64,000 bases of DNA from Paenibacillus sp. KS-LC4 (GCF_036894955.1 NZ_CP145905.1:4792501-4856500), one strand, 5' to 3'; positions 17,977-25,385 are shown, counted from the stretch's first letter. Notes: generated from the sequence alone by a model not told the origin. Numbers and translations are program-made.

Positions 17977-18055
17977 CCATCACCCTATCCTTATTATTCT
18001 TTATCTATGGATGCGATTCTTAGAAGCAAGCTGAAGCAGATACATTCTTACATTT

Positions 18056-18104
18056 TTAAAAATGCTAGTTATTGCCTTTTACTTAAAGCAAAAGGAAATA
18101 ACTA
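18056..18104 (-). terminator. Terminator-like hairpin downstream of the EAR-like RNA
   Basis: On the minus strand TAGTTATT and CCTTTT pair with AAAAGG and AATAACTA around a short loop (18066-18104), and the stem is followed by GCATTTTT. It sits between the EAR-like element and galU. If it terminates, reading into galU would need antitermination, which is the role described for EAR in B. subtilis eps. Confidence 0.5.
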
Positions 18105-18144
18105 TTATTTTTAACAGGGCATTTAACCCTTCCTCACATCACAC

Positions 18145-18240
18145 CCTTGACAATCATGTCTAAGGTCGCTTAACCCACAGCGTGACCGAGTGCCTATCCT
18201 GATAAAGGTGTTATAGGCATGACCTGAGCCTGGCGGCTCT
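18145..18240 (-). ncRNA. EAR-like (eps-associated) RNA antitermination element
   Basis: Between the wzc-type gene and galU the minus strand reads as a dense set of stems. In order these are GAGCC-GCCA-GGCTC, an AGGTC/GACCT closing helix (18221-18225 with 18163-18167), inside it TGCCTAT/ATAGGCA and CGCT/AGCG hairpins, then CCTTAGACA paired with TGTCAAGG. In B. subtilis EAR (Rfam epsC) lies between the second and third genes of the eps operon and lets polymerase pass terminators. Here the element follows the wzz and wzc equivalents, the same position. The call rests on position, structure and remembered sequence features such as GGTCACGCTGTGGGTTAAGCG. A covariance search would settle it. Confidence 0.7.
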
Positions 18241-18284
18241 ATCATTCGATTCTTTTTTCTAAAAATCAAGCTATGGCAGACCGC

Positions 18285-18977
18285 TTAAGATTTAGCTGTT
18301 TCATAATATTGCAGTTGGATATCCTCGCTGTCCTTCGGATTGATTTTATTCATAACGACTCCGACGATTTGCGCCTGAACGCGGTCCAAATTCGCCTTCA
18401 TCTTTTTGACCATTTCCTTCTTCACCTTGCCTGCCAGCACAACCAGCACGACGCCATCGCAAAACGCGCTTACGATAAGAGCATCGGTTACTGCGAGCAC
18501 GGGCGGGGTATCAAACAAAATAACGTCATAATGCTCTTTCCACTCCTGCACGAGCGACTTCATCTTATTAGAGCCCAGCATCTCGGAGGGGTTCGGAGGA
18601 ATGGGGCCGGAGGTAATGACCGATAAATGCTCGACCATCGTATCCATGACCGCCTCCTGCCACGAAAATTGATTGGATATAGCGCTGCTGAGACCGATGC
18701 GATTCGGCTTGTCAAACACTTGATGCAAGGATGGCTTTCGCATATCGGCATCAACCAGCAGCACCTTGCGTTCCTCTTGGGCAATCGTGACCGCCAAATT
18801 GGTAATCGTCGTCGTCTTGCCTTCATCCGGCTGTGAGGAGGCGATCATTAAAATTTGCTTCGGCGTATCAATCTCGGCATATTGGATGTTGGTGCGAAGC
18901 GTTCGGTAAACTTCCGATATAGGAGAATTAGGGTTCGTTAACGCTACTAAATTCGTCTCACTGGTTAATCGTCGCAT
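18285..18977 (-). CDS. Wzc/CapB-type cytoplasmic tyrosine kinase (EPS regulator)
   Basis: This 230-residue protein is a stand-alone BY-kinase as in Firmicutes (EpsB/PtkA type). The Walker A' motif is SSQPDEGKTTT near residue 50, where many homologues have PGEGKS. Walker A (LLVDADMRKP) is near 77 and Walker B (VILFDTPP) near 157. The C-terminus is short and ends YYETAKS, so only two adjacent tyrosines are available for autophosphorylation. It works with the membrane modulator encoded upstream, whose 3' end overlaps this gene. The ATG at 18977 follows AGGTGA by nine bases; a GTG four codons earlier is less likely. No partner phosphatase gene (YwqE/CapC type) is visible. Confidence 0.88.
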   Translation of the reverse strand: MRRLTSETNLVALTNPNSPISEVYRTLRTNIQYAEIDTPKQILMIASSQPDEGKTTTITNLAVTIAQEERKVLLVDADMRKPSLHQVFDKPNRIGLSSAISNQFSWQEAVMDTMVEHLSVITSGPIPPNPSEMLGSNKMKSLVQEWKEHYDVILFDTPPVLAVTDALIVSAFCDGVVLVVLAGKVKKEMVKKMKANLDRVQAQIVGVVMNKINPKDSEDIQLQYYETAKS

Positions 18978-19710
18978 GCTTCCCTTCACCTACCCCTTGG
19001 TTATTCAATACACGCTTGCGGGAAGGACGAACATCTTCCTTCGTCATCTTAGGTACAGAGGCAATGACCGGAATACCCAGCACCGCTTCAACCTCGGACT
19101 CCATCTTAAACGTGTCATCTAAATACTCAATCAGAAACACAAGTCCAATCGCCAGCATAAGCGCTGCAACAAAGCTAACCAGAATGACGAAAATGGGATT
19201 GTTGTTTATGGGATACGCAGCGGAAGCTTCATTCGCTTTATCCAGAACTGTAACGTTGTCGACCTTCATAATGAGGGGAATTTGTTCCTTGAAGACGGTG
19301 GATACGGCATTGACCATTTTTGCGGCACGTGCATACGATTGATCTCGGATCAATATATCCATGACCTGTGAATTTTCAGCAGAGGAGACGGATATTCGTC
19401 CAGCAAGCTGTGCCGGTGTAATATTCAGCTCGGGATAACGCTCACTCACCTGACTAAGTATTGTCTCTGATTTTATAATGACCTTGTAAGAATTTATCAT
19501 CATAATATTCGTTTGCAGCGTTCCTATGCTTGGGGAATACTGACCGTCAGGCAGGGCAGTTTGATTGACGAGCAGCCGGGCATGAGCTTGATAGATCGGA
19601 GTTGTAAAAAAGAAGCTTTTTACCGCTGCTGCCACACAGGCGATAAGCACAATGACCGCAACCAGCCCTATTTTTTTTCGGACGATTTTCATATATTGTT
19701 TCAACTCCAC
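18958..19710 (-). CDS. Wzz/CapA-type polysaccharide co-polymerase and kinase modulator
   Basis: The 250-residue membrane protein has one transmembrane segment at about residues 15-34, an extracytoplasmic domain starting PIYQAHARLLV, and a second segment at about 172-192. The cytoplasmic tail (EYLDDTFKMESEVEAVLGIPVIASVPK) follows, where Firmicute co-polymerases recruit their kinase. It controls chain length and activates the BY-kinase. The start is GTG preceded by GGAGGG at six bases. It is the first gene of the EPS operon and has a leader of about 235 nt. The coding end overlaps the kinase start by about 20 bases. Confidence 0.9.
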   Translation of the reverse strand: MELKQYMKIVRKKIGLVAVIVLIACVAAAVKSFFFTTPIYQAHARLLVNQTALPDGQYSPSIGTLQTNIMMINSYKVIIKSETILSQVSERYPELNITPAQLAGRISVSSAENSQVMDILIRDQSYARAAKMVNAVSTVFKEQIPLIMKVDNVTVLDKANEASAAYPINNNPIFVILVSFVAALMLAIGLVFLIEYLDDTFKMESEVEAVLGIPVIASVPKMTKEDVRPSRKRVLNNQGVGEGKHATINQ

Positions 19711-19952
19711 TGTTATCCCTCCACAGGCTATCCGTATTTCTATGTCTATTTGAAAAAGCTGAAACCTGTCTCATAGTGTCGAGCTATCTCAGCAGCTGAC
19801 ATCATGACGTCACTCATCCACCCTTTCATTCTGTTATTCTTTTTTGAAATATTAGAAAAGGATATGGTTCTCCATCCTTTCTCTATATTTCTACGCGAAA
19901 CGTTAGCCTTGCCGCTTTGTTGTTTGATACATTATGTATTTTTACAACCCTA
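19711..19952 (-). other. Long 5' leader of the EPS operon
   Basis: About 235 nt separate the predicted transcription start (near 19946) from the wzz-type GTG. The stretch holds the second GATAC-N5-GTATT site (19926-19940) and a tandem pair TGACATCA-TGACGTCA at 19797-19812, which reads as a near-palindrome on both strands. No open reading frame with a ribosome binding site is evident. No known riboswitch was recognised. Confidence 0.4.
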
Positions 19953-19981
19953 ACTTTACGATACAATACGTATCATGTCAA
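19926..19981 (-). promoter_or_regulatory. EPS operon promoter with two GATAC-N5-GTATC operator-like sites
   Basis: On the minus strand TTGACA (19981-19976) and TAAAGT (19958-19953) are separated by 17 bases. The perfect repeat GATAC-AATAC-GTATC (19960-19974) fills that spacer, so a bound protein would directly exclude RNA polymerase. A second copy with one mismatch, GATAC-ATTAT-GTATT, is at 19926-19940 just past the start point. The centres are 34 bp apart. A further copy is at 20201-20215. Confidence 0.65.
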
Positions 19982-20024
19982 TAGCTTTTTCACAAGTTTT
20001 CATAAAAATGCGTCAGAATGTAAC

Positions 20025-20058
20025 TGAAAGCGCACTCCAAAAAAAGAGAGCGTTTCCA
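20025..20058. promoter_or_regulatory. Two cre-like sites upstream of the EPS promoter
   Basis: TGAAAGCGCACTCC (20025-20038, plus strand) and TGGAAACGCTCTCT (20058-20045, minus strand) each fit the TGNAANCGNWNNC core of catabolite-responsive elements, though neither has the final CA. They lie about 45-80 bp upstream of the EPS -35 box. Binding by CcpA there could activate transcription or, with looping, repress it. Confidence 0.35.
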
Positions 20059-20200
20059 CCGAAAAACACCGTATTCTCTAGGGAAAATGGGATCTTTTTA
20101 TTTTAAAAATTAATTTATATGTGGAACATATACGTTTATTCTTAGAGGAAATGCGAGGAACAGCTTAACGTGCAGCAAGGTAGATTTATAGATAAAATTC

Positions 20201-20215
20201 GATACATTTTGTATG
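20201..20215. promoter_or_regulatory. Distal GATAC-N5-GTATG operator-like site
   Basis: GATAC-ATTTT-GTATG, flanked by an outer ATTC and GAAAATTCGAAT context, repeats the motif of the EPS and cyclase promoters with one mismatch. It is about 230 bp upstream of the EPS -35 box and beyond the end of the Eis-like gene, so it could serve as an auxiliary operator. Confidence 0.45.
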
Positions 20216-20262
20216 AAAATTCGAATAGAGGGTCAGAGAAGGCTTATAAATATCCATAGCAA

Positions 20263-20302
20263 AAACAAGGCATGGAAACGAATAACGTTCCATCCCCTGC
20301 TT
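20263..20302 (-). terminator. Probable terminator of the Eis-like gene
   Basis: On the minus strand GGGGATGGAACG pairs imperfectly with CGTTTCCATGCC around TTATT, and the stem runs into TTGTTTTT. It lies about 40 bases past the stop codon of the Eis-like gene. Confidence 0.5.
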
Positions 20303-20338
20303 GCTGCCCTAACTATGGCAAACGCTGCGGCAGACCGC

Positions 20339-21535
20339 TTAAAAAAAGTCCATCAAAAACGTCTTATGCTGCGGTATCCGGCGTTCGAGCAATGCAGCAG
20401 CCTCCGCATCGCCGGTCATCCGCCCCGCTTCTGCAAGCCAGGAGGCTTTACGGCCACCAAGCAGCAGCGCTGACAAGGTCTGGATATCCAAGGCAAGCTG
20501 AGGCGCAGCAGGCGCTTGCTGTTTATTCGACTGTGCTTCTTCTGTCCTCGTCAAACATGCCGCCCCATCTGCATGGAATACTAATCGGAATTGGCCGTTG
20601 TTCCACTCGGCGTGTGCATCTGTAAGCACAAGCTCTAACGCCTCCTCCTGATTACCGGAAGCAAAAGGATACTGGCTCACGAAAGCTTCCGCATCTACAA
20701 TCCGCGTCATAAAATAAGACTGCAGCTCCTGCTTGATTCTCGGGTCTGGCAGCAGGAAGGGCAGTGGATCATCATTTGCCACTGTCACAGTCACTTCATC
20801 CAGCATGGAGTCATGGTTGCTAATGAAGGTCCAAATGGCGGTGCGAGCCTCCTCTGTTGGCACAGCCAGCTCGTGAATCGTCATTTTACGGTTTTCAATT
20901 TGGTAGCTCACATAGCCTGCCGCCTCATCATCCGCATTATAATACACTGCTGTGTGGCCAGGCTTGCTGAGTATCCGCTGAGCCCACCACTCGGAGGTTC
21001 TAACAAGCGTTCCCGTATACCGCGATACAAACTTGGCATATACCTCATTCAGCAGCGCACTATCCACCTCTGACAGCCGCTCGATTCGGCCGCTTGTCGC
21101 TTTACGCAGAGGAAGCTGGCCCGCTGCAAGCGTATACGCCTTGCGCTCCACCGTCATCTCCCAGCCGAATTTCCGATAGAAGGCAAACGCAAACGGATGA
21201 AGCATGCTTACCGTCTGCCCTGCCCCCTTCATTAACTCAAGCGACCGCTTTAATAACTCGCTTACACAGCCAAGTCTTCTTGCCTCCGGCCATGTCGCGA
21301 CGCCGGCAAGCCCGCCCATAGCAAATCGCTTGCCCTGCACCCAAATTTCGAGCGGCAGCAAAGTAAGCGCTGAGAGAAGCTCTCCCTGCTCATCGAATGC
21401 GCCAAGCTCATGCTCCGGGCGGAACCTTTGCTCATTCTGCTCCCGCTGGCTTGGTGTAAGCTTAAATTGAAAGGCATATTCGGACAGCTTCAATCTTTCC
21501 TCAAAATGTTTGGCTTCCAGCGCTCTGATCTCCAT
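20339..21535 (-). CDS. Eis-like GNAT N-acetyltransferase
   Basis: This 398-residue protein has the length and two-GNAT-plus-sterol-carrier-like layout of the Eis family. The acetyl-CoA loop lies in GVATWPEARRLGCVSELL (about residue 75). The Tyr of HPFAFAFYRKFGWE (about 110) corresponds to the general acid of Eis. The protein ends in Phe-Phe, and in this family the C-terminal carboxylate acts as catalytic base. Homologues acetylate several amines of aminoglycosides or polyamines; the natural substrate here is unknown. The ATG at 21535 has AAGGAGG nine bases upstream. It is transcribed alone. Confidence 0.8.
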   Translation of the reverse strand: MEIRALEAKHFEERLKLSEYAFQFKLTPSQREQNEQRFRPEHELGAFDEQGELLSALTLLPLEIWVQGKRFAMGGLAGVATWPEARRLGCVSELLKRSLELMKGAGQTVSMLHPFAFAFYRKFGWEMTVERKAYTLAAGQLPLRKATSGRIERLSEVDSALLNEVYAKFVSRYTGTLVRTSEWWAQRILSKPGHTAVYYNADDEAAGYVSYQIENRKMTIHELAVPTEEARTAIWTFISNHDSMLDEVTVTVANDDPLPFLLPDPRIKQELQSYFMTRIVDAEAFVSQYPFASGNQEEALELVLTDAHAEWNNGQFRLVFHADGAACLTRTEEAQSNKQQAPAAPQLALDIQTLSALLLGGRKASWLAEAGRMTGDAEAAALLERRIPQHKTFLMDFF

Positions 21536-21640
21536 CTCCAATAGCCTCCTTGATTTCGCTTCTTTCTCTAGTCGCTCAGCTTGCAAGCGTTACCTTAGCC
21601 CATCTGCTTCTATCATACATTAGGGAGCGGCCTAGCGGCA

Positions 21641-21680
21641 AAAGAAAAGCCGCCAGGCCATGAGCCATGACCGGCGGCTT
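21641..21680 (-). terminator. Rho-independent terminator of ndk
   Basis: AAGCCGCC and GGCGGCTT (21647-21654 and 21673-21680) form a stem. On the minus strand it is followed by TTCTTTT, about 90 bases past the ndk stop codon. Confidence 0.75.
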
Positions 21681-21770
21681 GAAGCAATGAAAGAACAGCG
21701 AAGGCAGCAGCGAGCCCTAAATCGTCGCTATATGTGCGCCAAGCGCAGCTATCTTCTGAAATGCCAATTT

Positions 21771-22172
21771 CTATTGTGGAAAAAATAATTTAATTTCGCG
21801 AGCAGCGCTTTCATCTGAGTCTGAACCATGTACGATGTTGCTTTCAACGGATAACGCATAATCGCCGCGAATCGATCCGGGCTGAGCTTCCTTCGGATTC
21901 GTTTTGCCAATGATGTTTCTTGCATTTTGCACCGCATCAGGCCCCTCCAAAATCATTGCAAACACTTTGCCGGAAGTAATAAAATCTACCAATTCACCGA
22001 AAAATGCTTTTTCCACATGCTCCACATAATGCTGCTTGGCAAGTGCTACATCTACATTCATCAGCTTGGCTTGTACGAGCTCAAACCCTTTTTCCTCAAA
22101 TCTTGCTACGATATTGCCAATAAGGCCGCGTTTAACCCCATCCGGTTTCACCATTACAAAAGTACGACTCAT
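21771..22172 (-). CDS. ndk: Nucleoside diphosphate kinase
   Basis: At 133 residues this is a typical bacterial NDK. The N-terminal TFVMVKPDGVKRGLIG and the active-site NIVHGSDS with phosphorylated His115 are both present, as is the RNIIGKTNPKEAQPGSIRGDYA substrate loop. It moves the terminal phosphate of ATP to other nucleoside diphosphates. It lies downstream of the SUFU gene on the same strand and has its own terminator. Confidence 0.97.
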   Translation of the reverse strand: MSRTFVMVKPDGVKRGLIGNIVARFEEKGFELVQAKLMNVDVALAKQHYVEHVEKAFFGELVDFITSGKVFAMILEGPDAVQNARNIIGKTNPKEAQPGSIRGDYALSVESNIVHGSDSDESAAREIKLFFPQ

Positions 22173-22242
22173 ACGCTAACTTCCTCTCTTTTATTCTAAA
22201 CTGTTATTATCCATTTCATTTCCTGTCAAATCTAATGCTAGA

Positions 22243-22842
22243 TTACGGACGGCAAGGATCAATTATAGAATAATCAGACTCTTCAAACATTTCATCGAAA
22301 GCCTCAATTCCATTTTCCAAAATAATCGCCGCTTCTTTTTCGGTAATCGGAACTGCCCATAAGAGCGGAAAAACCTCATTGCCCACCCTCAGCTCCTCCA
22401 AGCTTTCGCTTTCGCCGCGCAGCTCATCAATCAACAAAGCTTTTGCATTCCAGCTGCCTGGCGCCAAAGCACTTGAGCCCATGACGAGAGGAACAGACGA
22501 GTTGGAACCCTGTTCGATATGGTGAGCCATTAAATCGGCAAAATAATGAAAGATCCGTTCTTGCTTCTCTCCGCCCAAATCAGCAGGCAGCGCCAGCATC
22601 CATTCAGAGGCTACGGGTTGCCCTGACTTGTGAAGCGTATTGGACAAGCCAATAGTCACAAATCTTGAAACGCCTCCCCGATCGGGAAAAAGGTACATTT
22701 CAATATAGACGCCGCTCTCCGTCTTTGACATCATTACCCGATATTCCGGCATGCCCCACTGTGCCATATACGCACCAAGCAAAATGCTTCTGCGAACATC
22801 GAAGGTAAACCTCTCATTTTCATTAACAAATTCAATTTTCAT
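22243..22842 (-). CDS. SUFU (suppressor of fused)-domain protein
   Basis: This 199-residue protein has no signal peptide. Its C-terminal part, FPLLWAVPITEKEAAIILENGIEAFDEMFEES, resembles the conserved end of bacterial SUFU-domain proteins, and the PSEW-like SEWMLALPADL core is also typical of that family. Bacterial SUFU proteins are often immunity-like or of unknown role. It starts eight bases after glpX stops, so it is probably co-transcribed with it. No toxin gene is adjacent, and its job here is unknown. Confidence 0.6.
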   Translation of the reverse strand: MKIEFVNENERFTFDVRRSILLGAYMAQWGMPEYRVMMSKTESGVYIEMYLFPDRGGVSRFVTIGLSNTLHKSGQPVASEWMLALPADLGGEKQERIFHYFADLMAHHIEQGSNSSVPLVMGSSALAPGSWNAKALLIDELRGESESLEELRVGNEVFPLLWAVPITEKEAAIILENGIEAFDEMFEESDYSIIDPCRP

Positions 22843-22850
22843 AAAAGCAC

Positions 22851-23816
22851 CTATCGCAGCAGCGGCTTGTTCGGCAAGTAATGGAGCGATTTCACGTATC
22901 GAATCGTGCGGGTTTTGGCCCGCATAACGATTGAATGTGTCTCAGCCCGCTGATCGGGCAAATAACGCACACCACCCATAAACTCACCTGGCGTAACGCC
23001 AGTCGCAGCGAAAATCACATCATCCGTGCCGACCATATCGTTGATATACAAAATTTTGCGAGGGTCGGACAGCCCCATAGAAATGCAGCGCTCGTACTGC
23101 TCTTCATTTTCCGGCATGAGGCGTCCTTGAATTTCTCCGCCTAGACATTTAAGTGCAGCAGCTGCCAGCACACCTTCAGGCGCGCCGCCAGAGCCTACAT
23201 ACAGATCAATGCCCGCTTCTGGGAAGGAGGGTGCCATCGCGCCCGCTACGTCTCCATCTGACAGAAACTTGATGCGGACACCTGCTTTGCGAAGCTCGAG
23301 AATGGTCTCTGCATGACGCTCTCGATCGAGAATCATGACGGTCAGATCAGATACTGGCTTATCAAGGGCGAGGGCCGCTTTTTCAAGTGTTGTCACAATC
23401 GGGTCGCGCAGCGACAGCTTACCAGCAAGTGCAGGGCCCACTGCAAGCTTCTCCATATACATGTCAGGGGCATGCAGCAATTGGCCTTTCGGCGCTACAG
23501 CAAGGACAGCCATCGCATTATTTAGTCCCTTGGCAACGATCTCTGTACCTTCAAGCGGGTCTACTGCCACGTCAACCTCGGGGCCATTCATGCTTCCAAC
23601 CTGCTCTCCGATATACAGCATCGGCGCCTCATCCATCTCACCTTCGCCAATTACAACGGTTCCACGAATGGAAACGGTGTCGAACATGCTACGCATCGCT
23701 TCCGTTGCCGCACCGTCTGCGCTATGCTTGTCGCCGCGTCCCATCCATGGAGAAGCCGCAAGTGCGGCAAGCTCCGTTACTCGTATAAGCTCCAAAGATA
23801 ATTCGCGTTCCAGCAT
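22851..23816 (-). CDS. glpX: Fructose-1,6-bisphosphatase, class II
   Basis: The 321-residue protein shows the GlpX hallmarks: the metal site GEGEMDEAP (about residue 57), DPLEGTEIVAKG (about 87), DRERH in the 160s, and YVGSGGAPEGVLAAAALKCLGGE (about 207). It hydrolyses fructose 1,6-bisphosphate to fructose 6-phosphate in gluconeogenesis. It lies just downstream of ccpN and the PPDK regulatory protein gene, which also control the direction of carbon flow. No other FBPase gene is in the window. Confidence 0.94.
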   Translation of the reverse strand: MLERELSLELIRVTELAALAASPWMGRGDKHSADGAATEAMRSMFDTVSIRGTVVIGEGEMDEAPMLYIGEQVGSMNGPEVDVAVDPLEGTEIVAKGLNNAMAVLAVAPKGQLLHAPDMYMEKLAVGPALAGKLSLRDPIVTTLEKAALALDKPVSDLTVMILDRERHAETILELRKAGVRIKFLSDGDVAGAMAPSFPEAGIDLYVGSGGAPEGVLAAAALKCLGGEIQGRLMPENEEQYERCISMGLSDPRKILYINDMVGTDDVIFAATGVTPGEFMGGVRYLPDQRAETHSIVMRAKTRTIRYVKSLHYLPNKPLLR

Positions 23817-23897
23817 CTGTTATCTCCCTCTCCTTCGTATTGCCAACTTTTCGCCATCTATACCTATTCGTCATCTATACCTTTTCGTTCAGCAATT

Positions 23898-24698
23898 CTA
23901 GCTGTTCATCATTTCTATAATAATGCCAGCCGTTTCCTCAATCGCCCGGCTCGTCACATCAATGACCGGACAGCCAAGCTCCTCCATAACGCGTGAAGCA
24001 TGATTAAGCTCCTCCATGATGCGTTCCATGGAAGCGTATTGGGCCGAGCCCGGCAAGCCCAGCGTCTTTAGACGCTCGGACCTTATGTGCAGCAGCTGCT
24101 CCGGCTGCATCGTCAAGCCAACAATAAGCCGGCCTGGCATGGGGTACAGCTCGGTTGGCGGCTTTACCTCCGGCATCAATGGCAAATTCGCCGCTTTAAT
24201 GCCTTTGTGGGACAAGAACACGCTAAGCGGCGTCTTCGACGTCCGCGATGCGCCAATCAGCACCACTTGGGCCTGCATAAAGCCTCGTGCATCCTTTCCA
24301 TCATCATATTTAACCGCGAACTCAATCGCTTCCATTCGGCGATAATATTCATCATCCATCGAATGGAGCAAGCCGGGCTTGCGTTTTGGAAAGCTGCCAA
24401 AGGTATCCACGTAGGCTTGCATCATCGGACCCATCACATCGACTGCGCGAACACCCCAGCGTAAAGCCTCTTGCTTCATAAGCTCGCGCAATTCCGGCTG
24501 GACGAGTGTATAGCTGATGAAGCCGCCAGTGCGTGCTGCTTCGGCAACAAGCTGAATAACCTCGTCCTCCTTCTTCATGTGGCCATAACGCTTAATTTTG
24601 ACATGCTCCGAAGAAAACTGCCGCAGCGTCGCTTTCGCCACTGCCTCAGCTGTTTCGCCTACGGCATCGGAGCACACGTATATGATTTCTTCTGTCAT
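23898..24698 (-). CDS. Pyruvate, phosphate dikinase regulatory protein (bifunctional kinase/pyrophosphorylase, YqfL family)
   Basis: The 266-residue protein begins MTEEIIYVCSDAVGETAEAVAKA, typical of the DUF299/PDRP family. Its P-loop is GASRTSKTPLSVFL near residue 150. Family members phosphorylate and dephosphorylate pyruvate phosphate dikinase (or PEP synthetase) using ADP and phosphate. The ATG overlaps the stop of ccpN in an ATGA, as in the B. subtilis ccpN-yqfL operon, where YqfL modulates CcpN activity. PPDK itself is not in the window. Confidence 0.93.
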   Translation of the reverse strand: MTEEIIYVCSDAVGETAEAVAKATLRQFSSEHVKIKRYGHMKKEDEVIQLVAEAARTGGFISYTLVQPELRELMKQEALRWGVRAVDVMGPMMQAYVDTFGSFPKRKPGLLHSMDDEYYRRMEAIEFAVKYDDGKDARGFMQAQVVLIGASRTSKTPLSVFLSHKGIKAANLPLMPEVKPPTELYPMPGRLIVGLTMQPEQLLHIRSERLKTLGLPGSAQYASMERIMEELNHASRVMEELGCPVIDVTSRAIEETAGIIIEMMNS

Positions 24699-25357
24699 AA
24701 ACCTTGTTCCCCCAGTTCCTCTGCTGCTGCGATGTCCGACATCAGACGGATTATATTGGATTTGGACACCCAACCGGTAACCTCGGGACCTTGACCGGAC
24801 TCGTCCACCGACGTAATAACCGGCAAACAGTCCACTTGATGTAAAATCATTTTGCGAATCGCATCCGCCACCGAATCTTCGCTGGAAAGCGTCACGATAT
24901 TCGGAAAGCGCGTCATGACCATGCTTACAGGAATGGATGCAGCTCCCGCATTGCCTAGCGTAATTTTCAGCAAGTCCTTGGGCGTTACGATGCCGACAAA
25001 TTTTTTATCTTCATTAACAATGAGCAGCGTATCCGCATTTTCGGTAAACAAGGTGATGACCGCATCATGAACGGATAGCGTATCCGGTATGTTCACGGGC
25101 ACGCCTTGTATTTCGGCAACCTTCATATGATCAAAGCGCTGCCTCGTTTCCGAGCTGTCAGTGCCGCGGTAAGCATTGCCTAGGAAATAACCGACTTTAG
25201 GCTTGGCATCAAGAAGCCCCAGCATCACGAGCAGCGAAAAATCCGAGCGCAGAGTAGGACGGCTCACGCCAATATAATCTGCAAGTTGCTCTCCGGTAAC
25301 AGGCGCATGCTTCTTTACCAGCTCAATAAGCTCTAACTGCCTGGATGATAGCTGTAT
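24695..25357 (-). CDS. ccpN: CcpN-type transcriptional repressor (HTH plus two CBS domains), apparent ATA start
   Basis: This regulator of gluconeogenic genes has a winged-helix N-terminus and paired CBS domains (about residues 80-145 and 150-210) that sense nucleotides. The nearest canonical start, GTG at 25267, would remove the first half of the DNA-binding domain. The frame stays open upstream and encodes IQLSSRQLELIELV..PVTGEQLADYIGVSRPTLRSD, which aligns with the CcpN HTH. The only start with a fitting ribosome binding site (GGGGGAGAG, about eight bases away) is an ATA at 25357; no ATG, GTG or TTG lies between it and the upstream stop. The full protein would be 220 residues. It overlaps the PDRP gene by four bases. 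Confidence 0.85.
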   Translation of the reverse strand: MQLSSRQLELIELVKKHAPVTGEQLADYIGVSRPTLRSDFSLLVMLGLLDAKPKVGYFLGNAYRGTDSSETRQRFDHMKVAEIQGVPVNIPDTLSVHDAVITLFTENADTLLIVNEDKKFVGIVTPKDLLKITLGNAGAASIPVSMVMTRFPNIVTLSSEDSVADAIRKMILHQVDCLPVITSVDESGQGPEVTGWVSKSNIIRLMSDIAAAEELGEQGL

Positions 25358-25385
25358 GACCGTTCTCTCCCCCTCTCGACCGTAT

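Noticed and set aside
18039..18053. GATACATTCTTACAT upstream of galU as another GATAC-type operator
   Set aside because: Only the left half-site matches; the right half lacks GTATC and no promoter is evident at this position.
18145..18240. A c-di-GMP or c-di-AMP riboswitch in the galU leader
   Set aside because: The conserved core sequences of those classes are not seen, whereas position and stem layout suit the EAR element.
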